Below, one piece after another: positions 1-8,658 of a stretch of 24,137 nucleotides of DNA; the stretch's first letter is position 1; each line of letters opens with the position of its first letter. The position numbers and the translations under genes were made by a program. The notes under the pieces are model-generated. The model searched no databases. It had not been told where the DNA came from and worked only from the letters and a program-made list of their open reading frames with translations. Source of the DNA: Welwitschia mirabilis (Eukaryota > Gnetophyta > Gnetopsida > Welwitschiales); contig JBOZIK010000001.1 of NCBI GenBank assembly GCA_051453625.1, forward strand, positions 135,791,811 through 135,815,947, written 5' to 3'.

Positions 1-1473
1 ATTTCAAGAATCTTAGAATCTCCTTTTGGTAGATGATTGTGAGTTCATTAAGAATCTTTATAAGTCTTTACTTCAAGCAATAAAAAAATATTATTCTTGT
101 TTAATTATTAAAAGGCTAGATAAATTCCTAGTTGATGTTACTTGGCTTCGTGCATGTATTTATTCACTATATGAGTAATCCATATAAGTACTTTTAACCT
201 AAACATAATTTTCATGCAAACAATAGGTGAATTTAATGAGGAAATAATAAAACAATGCAACAAGCACCTTGGATTATTTTAGTTTAACATAAATCCTTCT
301 TTCATAATGCATCAATTTCANNNNNNNNNNNNNNNAGAAGTTGATTAATAAATTAGAGGCTAAAATGTGTGTCAATTTCTTGGACATGAACCACAGGCAC
401 GACATTTATATTTGTTTGCTAATTCTGAGGCTAGTAGCAACCACTCAAATTTTCATATGGTAAACCACAGTAGTAATACTCTTGAGTGTAGTATAGTTTC
501 TAATAAATTAACTACTAAAAAGGGGGCAAAAAAATGTTTTTGGCTCTTTACTTCATCTCAATCACAAAGAAGTTAATTAATGCTAAGGAGTATATCAATC
601 ATTCAAGATTGATGTAATATTTTTGAGAATTCTTAAGTCCTCACTTTTAAATCTAAAAATCATATGAGATCTCTAGGTTAAAGAAATTTCATATAATCCT
701 TAGAAGTTAATTAATACTAAATTCAATCGTATCTCCCTTTCTGACCTTGATAATATTATGTAGAAAATAAAAAAAAAATTCTTTCTTTAAAAGTAATAGT
801 TGAGGCTTAGAAAGAATCACCTTGCACCACACTTAAAAAAGTATAAATTGCATTTTCATATGGTTGCACCAAACCAAGAAATAACTAATAACGAAACGCT
901 CAATGTTGTCTTTAAGATAAACTATTAGAAGAACAAGAAAAAACTCCGCACATAAGGCACTTTTTTTACCTTTCACTTGAGAAAATATTTATGTTCTAGC
1001 ACTAATTGAGAGTAACTTGCTTTGAGCAAAATTATTTATAGATTAGAACAGATCAATAATTTAGCTACAATTTCACACAAAAAAAGTTTCTATACAAGTA
1101 AATACTAATGTCACAATAGCACTTTGTAACTTGTCATACAAAAACAACAATACATATGCCCATAAAGCAGTGTTTTTTCCCAACCTAGGAAATGCATGTC
1201 GGATATTGTCATGAAAATGTTGTTGCTTCAAAGAGTGCTGTCGTTCCATCCCAAACCTGATGCCTATCCATTCCAACACCAAAGCTTGTAACATACCTCC
1301 AATTTACTAAAACAAAAATTCTTGATTCAACTCCTTTAATGGCTATTAAACAATATAATAAAGATGTTGCAATTTTCCTATTGAGTTGGAAAATTGTGTT
1401 TAATATTTTTATAAATTTGTCTATAAGAATTATAAAATTGCAAACAATGGGTTTAGGTCTAGAAAAATTGTAA
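1..1473. other. Unassigned AT-rich stretch
   Basis: No gene or transposon domain is recognisable here on either strand. A 69-codon plus-strand frame (367-576) and two overlapping minus-strand frames (1073-1294 and 1209-1481) are open, but their translations match no family I know, they have low-complexity AT-driven composition, and they show no splice or promoter context. The motif AGAAGTTRATTAAT recurs in variant form near 336, 568 and 703, suggesting old repeats too diverged to classify. The right end leads into an L1 fragment, so part of this stretch may be older LINE sequence. Confidence 0.6.
321..335. other. Assembly gap, 15 N
   Basis: Fifteen undetermined bases. The short length suggests an estimated-size gap or masked low-quality bases, not a fixed-size placeholder. 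Confidence 0.95.
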
Positions 1474-1500
1474 AATTGCAAACAAAGTAGAGGTTTAGGT
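1432..1500. repeat. Imperfect short tandem duplication
   Basis: The string TAAAATTGCAAACAA is followed by GGTTTAGGT twice, at 1432-1458 and 1471-1500, about 40 bp apart. The second copy carries four extra bases between the two blocks. It overlaps the start of the L1 fragment and may be a local slippage product inside it. Confidence 0.6.
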
Positions 1501-1683
1501 ATTTTAGATCTCTACACTTTAGAAACATATTTAACTCTAAAGTGGGTTCATAAAGATCTAAAAGGAGAGGAAGATTGGAAAAAATATCCTCATAAGAAGA
1601 TTGTTGAGGCCATGCATATGAAAGATAGCTCATTTCCTTTAGAAGATTGGAAGGATCCTTTTGAAGGCCACTATCAAGTCTAG
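1474..1683 (+). pseudogene. L1 LINE fragment (segment just after the reverse transcriptase)
   Basis: An open frame of about 69 codons from 1474 to a TAG at 1681-1683 contains RGLGILDLYTLETYLTLKW (1489-1545). This resembles the 'GGLGI.DL...N.ALL.KW' segment that follows the RT domain in plant L1 ORF2 proteins and is followed by the usual Trp-rich stretch (KGEEDWKKYPHKK, then DWKDPF). There is no RT core before it and no 3' end after it, so this is a small relic. The plus-strand sequence to about 2250 may be the decayed C-terminal half of the same LINE, but I cannot demonstrate that. Assignment rests on motif resemblance only. Confidence 0.55.
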
Positions 1684-3260
1684 AGGCTTCACTGTCTTAA
1701 AATAAAGGGGCATCTTCTTTCAAGTGAATGGTGGGAATGAAGCATTTGTCTTCTAAAAATTGCAAAAACTTAAAGAGAGAGATTCAGAGTTGAACAATTA
1801 TAAAGGAAAAATCGCAGAAAAAAATGGACGTCTTCCTATGGATTTTTGACAACCTGAAGAAACTAAGAATGAAATTTACTTACTAAAATCACTCGGAACC
1901 CCTAAAAAACCTAGATCAAATGTTCTGAAAAATGTGAAAAAAATTTCTTGCGATATTTAAAGCCAATGAATGTTGCTTAGCAGAGGGAATGTAAAGAAAA
2001 TGAAATCGAAGTGACAAATAGAAGACTTGATAAAAGCAAAAAATGGAATGGTATTTGGGGAAAAATGTTTACAGAAACATACAAATTCTTGCTTTTCTAG
2101 GATTTGAGCGATGGCTGTGCTTACTTTCGAGAGAACGAAGTGCCGATTCCGTCCAATGATACATTTGCTGTGATTCTTAGGAATGACATTTTTTCGGTTC
2201 TATAACTAAATATAAATAGTTTACTTGCTCAAAAGGCAAGCAATGGTATTTTGCCATTTTGACGTTCGAAGGCACCTCTTATTCTTTTATGTGAACATTG
2301 GAAATGGAGTGTTAGGATTCTTAAAAATGCAAATGAAACAAACTTTTGGCGACGACTTTGCATTTTGAAAATACTTTCTAAACGTGCAACCTAAACCCAC
2401 ATCTTCGCTTTGTTTTTTGAACTCCAAACCCATGTTTTCACTCCGTTTGCTCTTTTGACAGTATTTCTCAAAAACGCAGATGAGAGAAACTAGGAGCAAT
2501 GAATCGAAAGTTTGAGTTCACTTTGTGTTTGTTGTAGGAACCCTAAACCTTCGTCTATGCTCCATTTGCTAAACATTAAGACCCTTGGCTTTACTTCATC
2601 TACGTTTTTGGGCAACGTAAACATGTAATGTATGCATCGATGAAGGGGTATGGATGTGTGCTTTTGAAAATGGATGAATGTTTGGCATAGTGTAATGTAT
2701 ATGCATGCAGGACATACCCATGAAGAGGCTCCATTAATTACATGTTAAGATCCTTCATAGACTGCTTCGCATGATTTTGAACACGTTAGGGACATGACAT
2801 ACACTGAATCATGTTGATGGCTATAGGTAGTGATCAAATTTTTGTTTGATGACTGACTCACAAGAAGCTCTCTGACCTAACTGAATCATTTCAAACATGC
2901 TAAACACATTAACTTCCTTTGCAAACATGTTAAATGCTTAAGACCCATCATGTAGCTAGACTTTTTAAAAGGTTTTAATTACTTAATCAAGTGATTAAGG
3001 AGATGTTAAGCTGAAGGAGAAGCTTTTTAAATTTTTAAGTTTATTTTTGTAAAAGGTTTTAAGGGGTATAATCGTTATCCTTTGTATTTCTAATGAAAGT
3101 ATTTTTATTAAGGGGCAGGTTAGGAGGCTAGGAGGTATTTACTCCTTCAAGGATAAAATCATTAACTCTTGCATGAGTAAAAACATTTTACACATGGTAA
3201 GTAAAATTTTAACTTTAGTTAATCAATAAAGATATGTGAAAAGTGATAAGTGAGAAAGTA
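1684..3260. other. Unassigned stretch with weak local repeats
   Basis: No coding domain is recognised. From about 2380 to 2570 three diverged blocks of the form AAACC(C)...TC...CTCCRTTTGCT recur, which could be an old minisatellite. Two copies of TGTAATGTAT(AT)GCAT lie about 65 bp apart near 2626 and 2691. If the gag remnant at 3281 belonged to a complete LTR element, its 5' LTR should lie at roughly 2900-3250, but I could not align anything there with the LTR at 4324-4576. Confidence 0.5.
2982..2999. repeat. Short near-perfect palindrome
   Basis: CTTAATCA-AG-TGATTAAG has two perfectly complementary 8-base arms separated by two bases. It lies in an AT-rich stretch ahead of the copia gag remnant, where a 5' LTR would be expected. 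It may be part of an LTR or a chance AT-rich palindrome. Confidence 0.5.
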
Positions 3261-3280
3261 CTAAAGCCAAAAATCTAGAT

Positions 3281-3958
3281 AAAATTAATAATTGGAAAGA
3301 TGATGGTCAAGAAGCCCTATCTCTCATTGGACTTAGTCTTGAGAATGACTATCTTTATCATATTAACTTAAGTAAAAGCTCAAAAGAAGTCTAGGATAAC
3401 TTGTGCAAATTATTTGGTTTAAGTGAAAATGAAGCTAAACAAGAACTAAAGCATTAACTTTATAGTTTGAGAATGGAGGATTCTAGAGACATGAATCAAC
3501 ATGTAAATTACTTTAGATCAATTTTATCATAACTTGTTGCCCAAACTTAAAGGTTGATGATGAAGATGCCAAAGCTATTTTATTGAGCAGTCTTCCTTCT
3601 CGATATGATCATATTATCTTCACTTTAAAGAAGATTGCTTGCATAGTAGAAAGTAAAGGAAGATTTCTTACCCATTAGAAAGTACCATCTCAACACTTAT
3701 GGAAAAACACAAAAGGATGTATCAACATGAACTTAAAGAAGGTGCTTTAATTGCTCAAAAGTAGAATTTTCAAAAGAAGACATAAAAGATGACAAAGAAA
3801 GGATAAAATGTCATTATTGTAATAGGCAAGGTCATGTAGTAATAAGTTGCTTTCAAAGACCAAAGGATCTACTTGATGGAAAATTGAAGACTTCAAGCAT
3901 GATGGCAGATATAAGCAAAGAAGAAGAAACTTTTGAAGATACATCTCCAAGTTTCTAA
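3281..3958 (+). pseudogene. gag: Ty1/copia gag remnant with zinc knuckle
   Basis: The translation follows the plant copia gag (UBN2-like) pattern. It starts with NNWKDDGQEALSLIGLSL, continues with HVNYFRSILS, then, after a frameshift, DDEDAKAILLSSLPSRYDHI (about 3555-3615), a very typical copia gag segment. The original frame resumes to a zinc knuckle at 3809-3850, CHYCNRQGHVVISC, with all four CCHC ligands intact, and ends at TAA 3956-3958. Gag would form the virus-like particle that packages the element's RNA; the knuckle binds nucleic acid. Several in-frame stops and two compensating frame changes make it non-functional. It is followed not by protease and integrase but by a minisatellite, a polypurine tract and an LTR, so pol is missing. 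No start codon can be assigned; the 5' limit is the first clear similarity. Confidence 0.85.
3809..3850 (+). other. Intact CCHC zinc knuckle of copia Gag
   Basis: C-X2-C-X4-H-X4-C is fully conserved (CHYCNRQGHVVISC), in contrast to the Cys-to-Tyr damage seen in the LINE ORF1 (8190-8231) and chromovirus Gag (20478-20519) knuckles elsewhere in the window. Confidence 0.85.
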
Positions 3959-3969
3959 TGTTGAGTTTG

Positions 3970-4216
3970 TTCATTATCGCGGTTAGTTCACATTGTCATA
4001 GTTAGTCCATATTATTGTGGTTAGTCCACATTATCATGGTTAGTCCATAATGTCATTCTTAGTACACATTGTCATAGTTAGTTTATATTATTGTAATTAG
4101 TCCACATTGTCATGGTTAGTCCATATTGTTGTGGTTAATCCACATTATCATGGTTAGTACATATCACCATGGTTAGTTCATATTGTTGTGATCAGTTCAC
4201 TTTGTAATGGTTAATT
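3970..4216 (+). repeat. 19-bp minisatellite with 38-bp higher-order unit
   Basis: Twelve consecutive 19-bp units run from 3989 to 4216, preceded by one partial unit. Period boundaries fall exactly every 19 bases (3989, 4008, 4027 and so on). Units alternate between a CACATTRTCATGGTTAGTC form and a CATATTRTTGTGGTTAGTC form, so the true period is often 38 bp. Unit-to-unit identity is moderate. The array sits between the gag stop and the polypurine tract of the copia remnant, so it occupies the place where pol should be. Confidence 0.93.
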
Positions 4217-4312
4217 TGTACTTGATGTCATTAATTTTGTATGGAATGCTATGTTAGAGGCATGTTCTAGCACTTTAATTGTGATGACAATCTAATTCTT
4301 AGATTTCTCATC

Positions 4313-4321
4313 AAGAGGGGG
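4313..4321 (+). promoter_or_regulatory. Polypurine tract of copia element
   Basis: AAGAGGGGG in the context CTCATCAAGAGGGGG is the standard plant copia plus-strand priming site lying immediately before a 3' LTR. The LTR-like TTGGA starts four bases later. This shows the gag remnant upstream is on the same strand as, and belongs to, the LTR at 4324-4576. Confidence 0.75.
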
Positions 4322-4323
4322 TT

Positions 4324-4576
4324 CATTGGATATTTTTATATTTTTAAAATAAATGCATCATGTGAATGCCCATGTGCATAGTTATTATTATCATTCTTTT
4401 TTTAGTGAATCAATTATAGATCTACAGATCAACAGATGTAAATCTAAATAATGGATGTTAGTTCATGCCAATTATAAGAAAAGTGAATGTATAAATTTCA
4501 ATGAATATTAATAAATTAGAGAGAGATGTTTTCATTATTCATTCATTCAAGCTTGGCTACGCTACTAATTCCAACA
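4324..4576 (+). repeat. Copia 3' LTR (about 253 bp)
   Basis: The left end CATTGGA (normally TGTTGGA) and the right end TCCAACA form the short terminal inverted repeat typical of copia LTRs, with a one-transition and one-base change at the left. A TATA-like TATAAAT lies near 4490 and the block is AT-rich throughout. Its right edge abuts minus-strand copia coding sequence beginning at 4577, so the LTR end is defined from both sides. No matching 5' LTR could be found. Confidence 0.65.
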
Positions 4577-6213
4577 CTTTGGTGGATCTCCAAACCCAAT
4601 GTGCGAGAGTTTGATTACCATCATTATCAGACTGAGATTGAAAACGTAAGCTTTCTTCTTTAGGTTGGTCTAGATTAGACTAGACATTTTTATTGTGTGT
4701 ATCATGCTTCTTGTCATCACAAACCTATTCAGGCTTGTGCAAAGTATGAGAATTAGAACGTCCTTTTTTTTTTTTTTTTGAATTCTCTCCTGTAACTTGT
4801 AAACATTACATCTTCTTTGAATTCAACATCACGTGATCTAACAATCCTCCATCCGACAGAATTCTAAAGCTTATATTCAAAATAATCTCACCATTAGCCA
4901 AGAAAAACACATTTCTAGTAACATTCTTCTACTTTTCATGCACCCTGCAAATGGACATACACTTCACATCCAAAAACATGCAATTGAGACAGAGAAAGAG
5001 AACTCCCACTTGAGACAAATTTTAAAATCTCATCATCAAAGGCTAAATGAGAAGAATGATTGATTAAACAAGTAGCTATTCTATCAGCTTTTGTACAAAA
5101 TAACTTAGGAATACTAGATTGAGCAAGCATGGATATGATTTTGTGAAGAATTGAACAATTATCTCTTTCTACAACACCATTACTTTATAGTGTTCCTAGT
5201 GGTGTTTTGGTATGTACAATTTCAATCTACTTACAAAATTTAGAAATCTTGTGGGAGCTGTATTCACCCCTATTATCAGTGATTAGACACTTTATTTTAC
5301 AGCTAGATTTATTTTCTATTTTAGCTTTAAACTTCTTAAACTTTGTTAAGGCTTGGTTTTTGAAACGTATAAAATAAATCCACATATTTTTGCTAAATCT
5401 ATCAATGAACATAATAAAATATGATGCACTACCTAAAGACATGATAGAGATTGGACCAACAACATCGGAATATATAATATCAAGCTTCCTTATCTTCTTA
5501 TTTAAAACAAATTTCTTAAAAGCAACATGCTTATTTTTACCAACAGCACAATCATAATAGAAATCTAGAGGTTCTTGAAAATAAGTACTTCATTTCAGTT
5601 TTACTAAGGTGACCGAGTTTGTGATGCCACGAAGAAACATGATCCTCTAAAACTGCTGGAGTAGCAACACATCTTTCAACTACATTTTCTTTTAATGTAT
5701 ATAACGTCCCTTCTTTATTTTAATGCGTAAGTGTTAGTGCCTTTTTGCTAACTTTCTAACTTCCATTAACATGTGTAATTCTATATTCTAAATAATCCAA
5801 CTTTCTAGAAGACATTAGATTCTTTGTAATACAAGGAACATAGTAAATATTCCTCAACTTTACATTTTGCCTATTACTTTATTTCATAATGACAGCATCA
5901 ATCCCTTCAACAACAAATGATTTATCATCTTCCAAGAACACCTTTGTTCTAGAAATGGATGTGTAATTAGAAAAATATTCTTATGTGGGCAGACATGAAA
6001 AATAAGCTTTTGAATGAAGAATACATACATTAGGATTAGAGTACATGGAGACATTGGCATCTCCATCCTTGACAACATCAACATTGGATTCTGCTTGTTC
6101 TTATTTGCTGTTCTCATGTCTCTTGCCTTCTTTTCATTTTTCAAGGTATAACAATCTTTGTGTAGATGATCCTTCTTCTTACAATACCAGCAAATGACTT
6201 TGCTTGTGGTGCA
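4577..6213 (-). pseudogene. pol: Ty1/copia gag-pol fragment: zinc knuckle, protease region, integrase, connector
   Basis: Reading leftwards: an intact CCHC knuckle CWYCKKKDHLHKDC (6192-6151); a protease region where the catalytic DSG-type triplet reads HSK (about 6023-5988); the protease C-terminal stretch; the pre-integrase zinc motif SSWHHKLGHLSKTEMKYL (about 5641-5577); the integrase core with first Asp in YSDVVGP, second Asp in LITDNRGEYSS (about 5280) and the Glu in NGVVERDN (about 5170); then LSQLHVFGCEVYVH (about 4965); then WRIVRSRDVEFKED (about 4840). After an in-coding run of 16 A (4779-4764) a hydrophilic connector continues to a WRSTK motif near 4590, the usual landmark just before the reverse transcriptase. 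RT and RNase H are absent. Stops and frameshifts occur throughout. Integrase would insert the cDNA copy. The fragment is cut at 4577 by the neighbouring LTR and at about 6213 by a stop and the tandem repeat. Confidence 0.88.
4764..4779. repeat. Poly-T run (poly-A on the copia sense strand)
   Basis: Sixteen T on the plus strand, corresponding to a run of A within the copia connector. Recognisable connector coding resumes on the far side, so this is an expanded homopolymer within coding sequence and not the tail of a retrocopied mRNA. Confidence 0.85.
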
Positions 6214-6225
6214 AGAAATTTAGTC

Positions 6226-6298
6226 TTTTAAGGCGTTGATTTAAATAAGTGCCTTAAAAAAATTGACTAATTTTTTAAGGCGTTGGTTTAAATAAGTG
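6226..6298. repeat. 47-bp tandem repeat with inverted arms, cut by a gap
   Basis: A 47-bp unit starts at 6226 and again at 6273; the second copy is cut by the N gap after 26 bases and matches the first at 25 of 26. Inside the unit TTTTAAGGC (6226-6234) is the exact inverted complement of GCCTTAAAA (6251-6259), so each unit can form a hairpin with a 16-base loop. The array probably continues into the gap. Confidence 0.85.
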
Positions 6299-6398
6299 NN
6301 NNNNNNNNNNNNNNNNNNNNNNNNNNNNNNNNNNNNNNNNNNNNNNNNNNNNNNNNNNNNNNNNNNNNNNNNNNNNNNNNNNNNNNNNNNNNNNNNNN
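6299..6398. other. Assembly gap, exactly 100 N
   Basis: Exactly 100 undetermined bases, the common placeholder for a gap of unknown length. It is flanked by tandem repeats on both sides (47-bp units left, 60-bp units right), so it most likely hides a collapsed array. Confidence 0.95.
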
Positions 6399-6528
6399 GC
6401 AAGTTACCATAAATGCGAAGACAGAATTTGAACCCTTTACCTTAAGGGTATGAGTATTGCAAGTTACCATAAATGCAAAGACAGAATTTGAACCCTTTAC
6501 CTTAAGGGTATGAGTATTGCAAGTTACA
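6399..6528. repeat. 60-bp tandem repeat, two full copies plus partial
   Basis: Units at 6399-6458 and 6459-6518 differ at one base (G or A at unit position 19); a third copy begins at 6519 and ends after about 9 bases. On the minus strand each unit carries GGGTTCAAATTC, which resembles the RNA polymerase III B box (GGTTCGANTCC, 9 of 11), preceded by CCCTTAAGG. This hints at a tRNA-derived SINE piece, but no tRNA cloverleaf can be drawn. The near-identity contrasts with the heavy decay around it, so the duplication is young. Confidence 0.9.
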
Positions 6529-7319
6529 TAGGATAAAAGAACTATTCTTTGCTGAGGGATTTAGTATTATTTACAAATAGGACTCACAAAAGAGGAGGCT
6601 AAGAACTTTAAAATGGTTATAGGTACAAAGTTGGCTTTATCCAATCTTATATTAAGCATGAAAATTGAGATCAGGGGGAATTTTCATGTAAAATGTGAGC
6701 AAAGTTAAGAAAAGCTTTCTTTGTGAAATATGATGTATTAGATACAAAGTTACTAAATGATTTGTACTTATTTAGGTTCATTGAAGAGGAACCTAATGCA
6801 AACTTAGTCTTGCTCATAAAAATCCATCTTATGATTAGGGAATTACACTATTGAATGAGCAAATCTAATTGTATCCACTAGAAGTTTTATCTTTGTAGTA
6901 CAATAATTTTAAAGATCTACAACTATACATAGGATAAAAGTGCACAATTCTAGAGCTTATTACGAATATTCAATATAGCACAATGGGATTGGGAGATTGT
7001 TCAAAGCTCAAATAGAGAAAACATCAATAAAAGAAGAGGAAATGTTATCACATCTGCTAGAACAAAGGAATGCATTTCAGAAACTTATATTAATATGATA
7101 AGTATAGAGCATGTTCATGTCACACTTATAGAAAGCCTATAAAGAAGAAGCCAAGTTTCCAAGAAGGAAAAATCTATAGAATCTTAGTACACAACCCAAG
7201 AAAATAAATGAATAGCACGAGAAGATACACTTGATCTCACAAATGTGATAAATGAGTTTTCTATCATTTTAATTAATAATGCTTCTAGATATAAACATTT
7301 CATCTTCTAACTAAGTAAT
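6529..7319. other. Unassigned stretch ahead of the L1 element
   Basis: Stops are dense in all frames and no transposon motif is recognisable. The 14-base string ACATAGGATAAAAG occurs at about 6525 and again at about 6924, roughly 400 bp apart, which may mark an old duplication or two ends of a small element. Nothing else can be supported. Confidence 0.5.
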
Positions 7320-7528
7320 ACTAGCAGTAGAGGAGTAGGAAACCTTAGAGTAGCAGTGGTCAGAAAGCAAAGTGGTGCAATGCTGCCTTAGGCCATTTAG
7401 AAATGGTTGTAGTAGGGATGTGGTCCCTTTAGGGGGATGGAAGCATCTTTAGGATAGGTTTCTTTGGAGGTGGTGGCTACAAAGGAGGTAGTGGCATTGA
7501 GAAGGCAGGGTAGCCATCCTAGCCTATA

Positions 7529-8546
7529 ATGGCTTCTTGTTAAAAAGCTATTCCGTCTATCAAAGGATTGGCCTTATGTTTTCTCTACTAGATGAAGCTT
7601 GCTTAAAAGGCAAATCTAAATTTAAAGATTGTCTCTTAGGCCAATTCGTTTTTGCTAGTCCTCGTCCCAGGTTGGACCTCCTTCAATCTTAGGTAACATT
7701 AAAATGTTTGAAAATAGAAGAACTAGAGGTTGTAGTAATGTCATAGGGACCACTTCTATTTCACCTTTCCTTATCATAGGACAAAGAAAATATTATTGTA
7801 AAAGGGTCCTCATTCTTTCAAACACATGAACTAGTCCTAGCGTCTTGGAAAATAGTGGCCATGGTACTAATTGAGTTTTGGGAAGGTAACCTATTGGATA
7901 AGATTCAAAAAAAAATTTAAGCGGCTGATTAAGATCAATAAAACTATAGCCAGAGAATTTAGATTCATTGTAGCAAGATTTTGTATTTGGTCCACTTTTC
8001 AAAACATGGAAAAAATAAAATAGATTTAGTTCAAATCAAAGTAGAGTTTCAAAACACTGAATGTGGAATATGAAAGTATTTCAATGCCATGTAAGATTTG
8101 TGAGAGAAGAGTGACCTAGAACCAATATATAGATAAAAAAATTATTAAATACAACTGTTGTTAAAAGGATGTTAAAAAAGAAGCTAAGTTGTAACCTCTA
8201 TGGTAAACCTACTCACATGAAAGATGAATATAAAATAAAAAGGAAACAACCCTGGTTTAAAAAGGGGGAAAAAAGAGAGGAATCCCTCAGTAGAAATATA
8301 TTTGAGGGTCTGAAACATCTTATAGACAAAGAAGGAGAACTTCAAGAAGGACAGAAAAAGGAATCATACTCAGATGATAACAACACCTCGTTAGTGAATC
8401 AAATACTAGAAACATCTAAGATGCATACAAAGAAGAAGAATAACACAGATGAAAGTGTCCCACTAAAAGAAATCCTAAAAAGAATGATGCTACAAGAACA
8501 AAAATTTTTTTCCCTTCTAAAAAGGTTAGAAGTATATAATAACTAA
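7529..8546 (+). pseudogene. L1 ORF1 remnant (RNA-binding protein with zinc knuckle)
   Basis: The likely start is ATG 7529 (MASC, then stop), directly after the G-rich leader. KFKDCLLGQFVFASPRPRLD (about 7620-7680) resembles the opening of the plant L1 DUF4283 domain. TIAREFRFIVARFCIW (about 7943-7995) corresponds to the 'S...FARVC.E.D' segment, and LNVEYESISMPCKIC (about 8060-8105) to the 'EYE.LP..C..C' segment near the domain's end. The last 125 codons (8169-8546) are open and begin with the zinc knuckle, followed by a Lys/Glu-rich tail. ORF1 protein would bind L1 RNA. The knuckle reads C-X2-Y-X4-H-X4-Y: Cys 2 and Cys 4 have become Tyr. Several frameshifts lie before 8169. Confidence 0.72.
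8190..8231 (+). other. Damaged zinc knuckle in L1 ORF1
   Basis: CNLYGKPTHMKDEY keeps the spacing of C-X2-C-X4-H-X4-C, but the codons at 8199-8201 and 8229-8231 are TAT where TGT or TGC is expected. Both changes are single G-to-A transitions if the ancestor was TGT. Confidence 0.75.
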
Positions 8547-8658
8547 GAGAGACCATCAAATATGGAGAAAAGAATGAGAGAAACCAAGGTAAATATTTTG
8601 AATAAATCCTAATACCAAAAGATACAACTGACAAATACCTAAATTATAAGGGAAAAAA

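Noticed and set aside
367-576. 69-codon plus-strand frame as a small gene
   Set aside because: No family resemblance, no promoter or splice context, and length is expected by chance in a window of this size.
1073-1481. Two overlapping minus-strand frames as a host gene fragment
   Set aside because: The translations look protein-like in places (PRLGKNTALWAYVLLFLYDK) but match no family I can name and lie in different frames; too little to call.
2287-2499. 70-codon minus-strand frame
   Set aside because: It lies across the weakly repeated AAACCC/CTCCGTTTGC blocks and has no recognisable domain.
3970-4216. CRISPR-like array
   Set aside because: Units are contiguous without spacers and the context is a plant retrotransposon.
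4577-4600. Possible primer-binding site (CTTTGGTGGATCTCC) right after the copia LTR
   Set aside because: On the minus strand these bases encode the connector landmark WRSTK, continuous with the copia pol from 4763 down, so a primer-binding site is not needed. This makes the LTR a 3' LTR.
4764-4779. Poly(A) tail of a retrocopied copia mRNA
   Set aside because: Recognisable copia connector sequence continues on the far side of the A run, so it is internal to the coding region.
5884-6144. 86-codon minus-strand frame as a separate gene
   Set aside because: It begins in the frame of the copia zinc knuckle, then runs into the wrong frame across the protease region after a frameshift; it is part of the copia remnant.
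6288-6470. 60-codon minus-strand frame
   Set aside because: It is formed by the N gap and the 60-bp tandem repeat.
6399-6518. tRNA gene in the 60-bp repeat
   Set aside because: A B-box-like string is present but no acceptor, D or anticodon stem can be formed.
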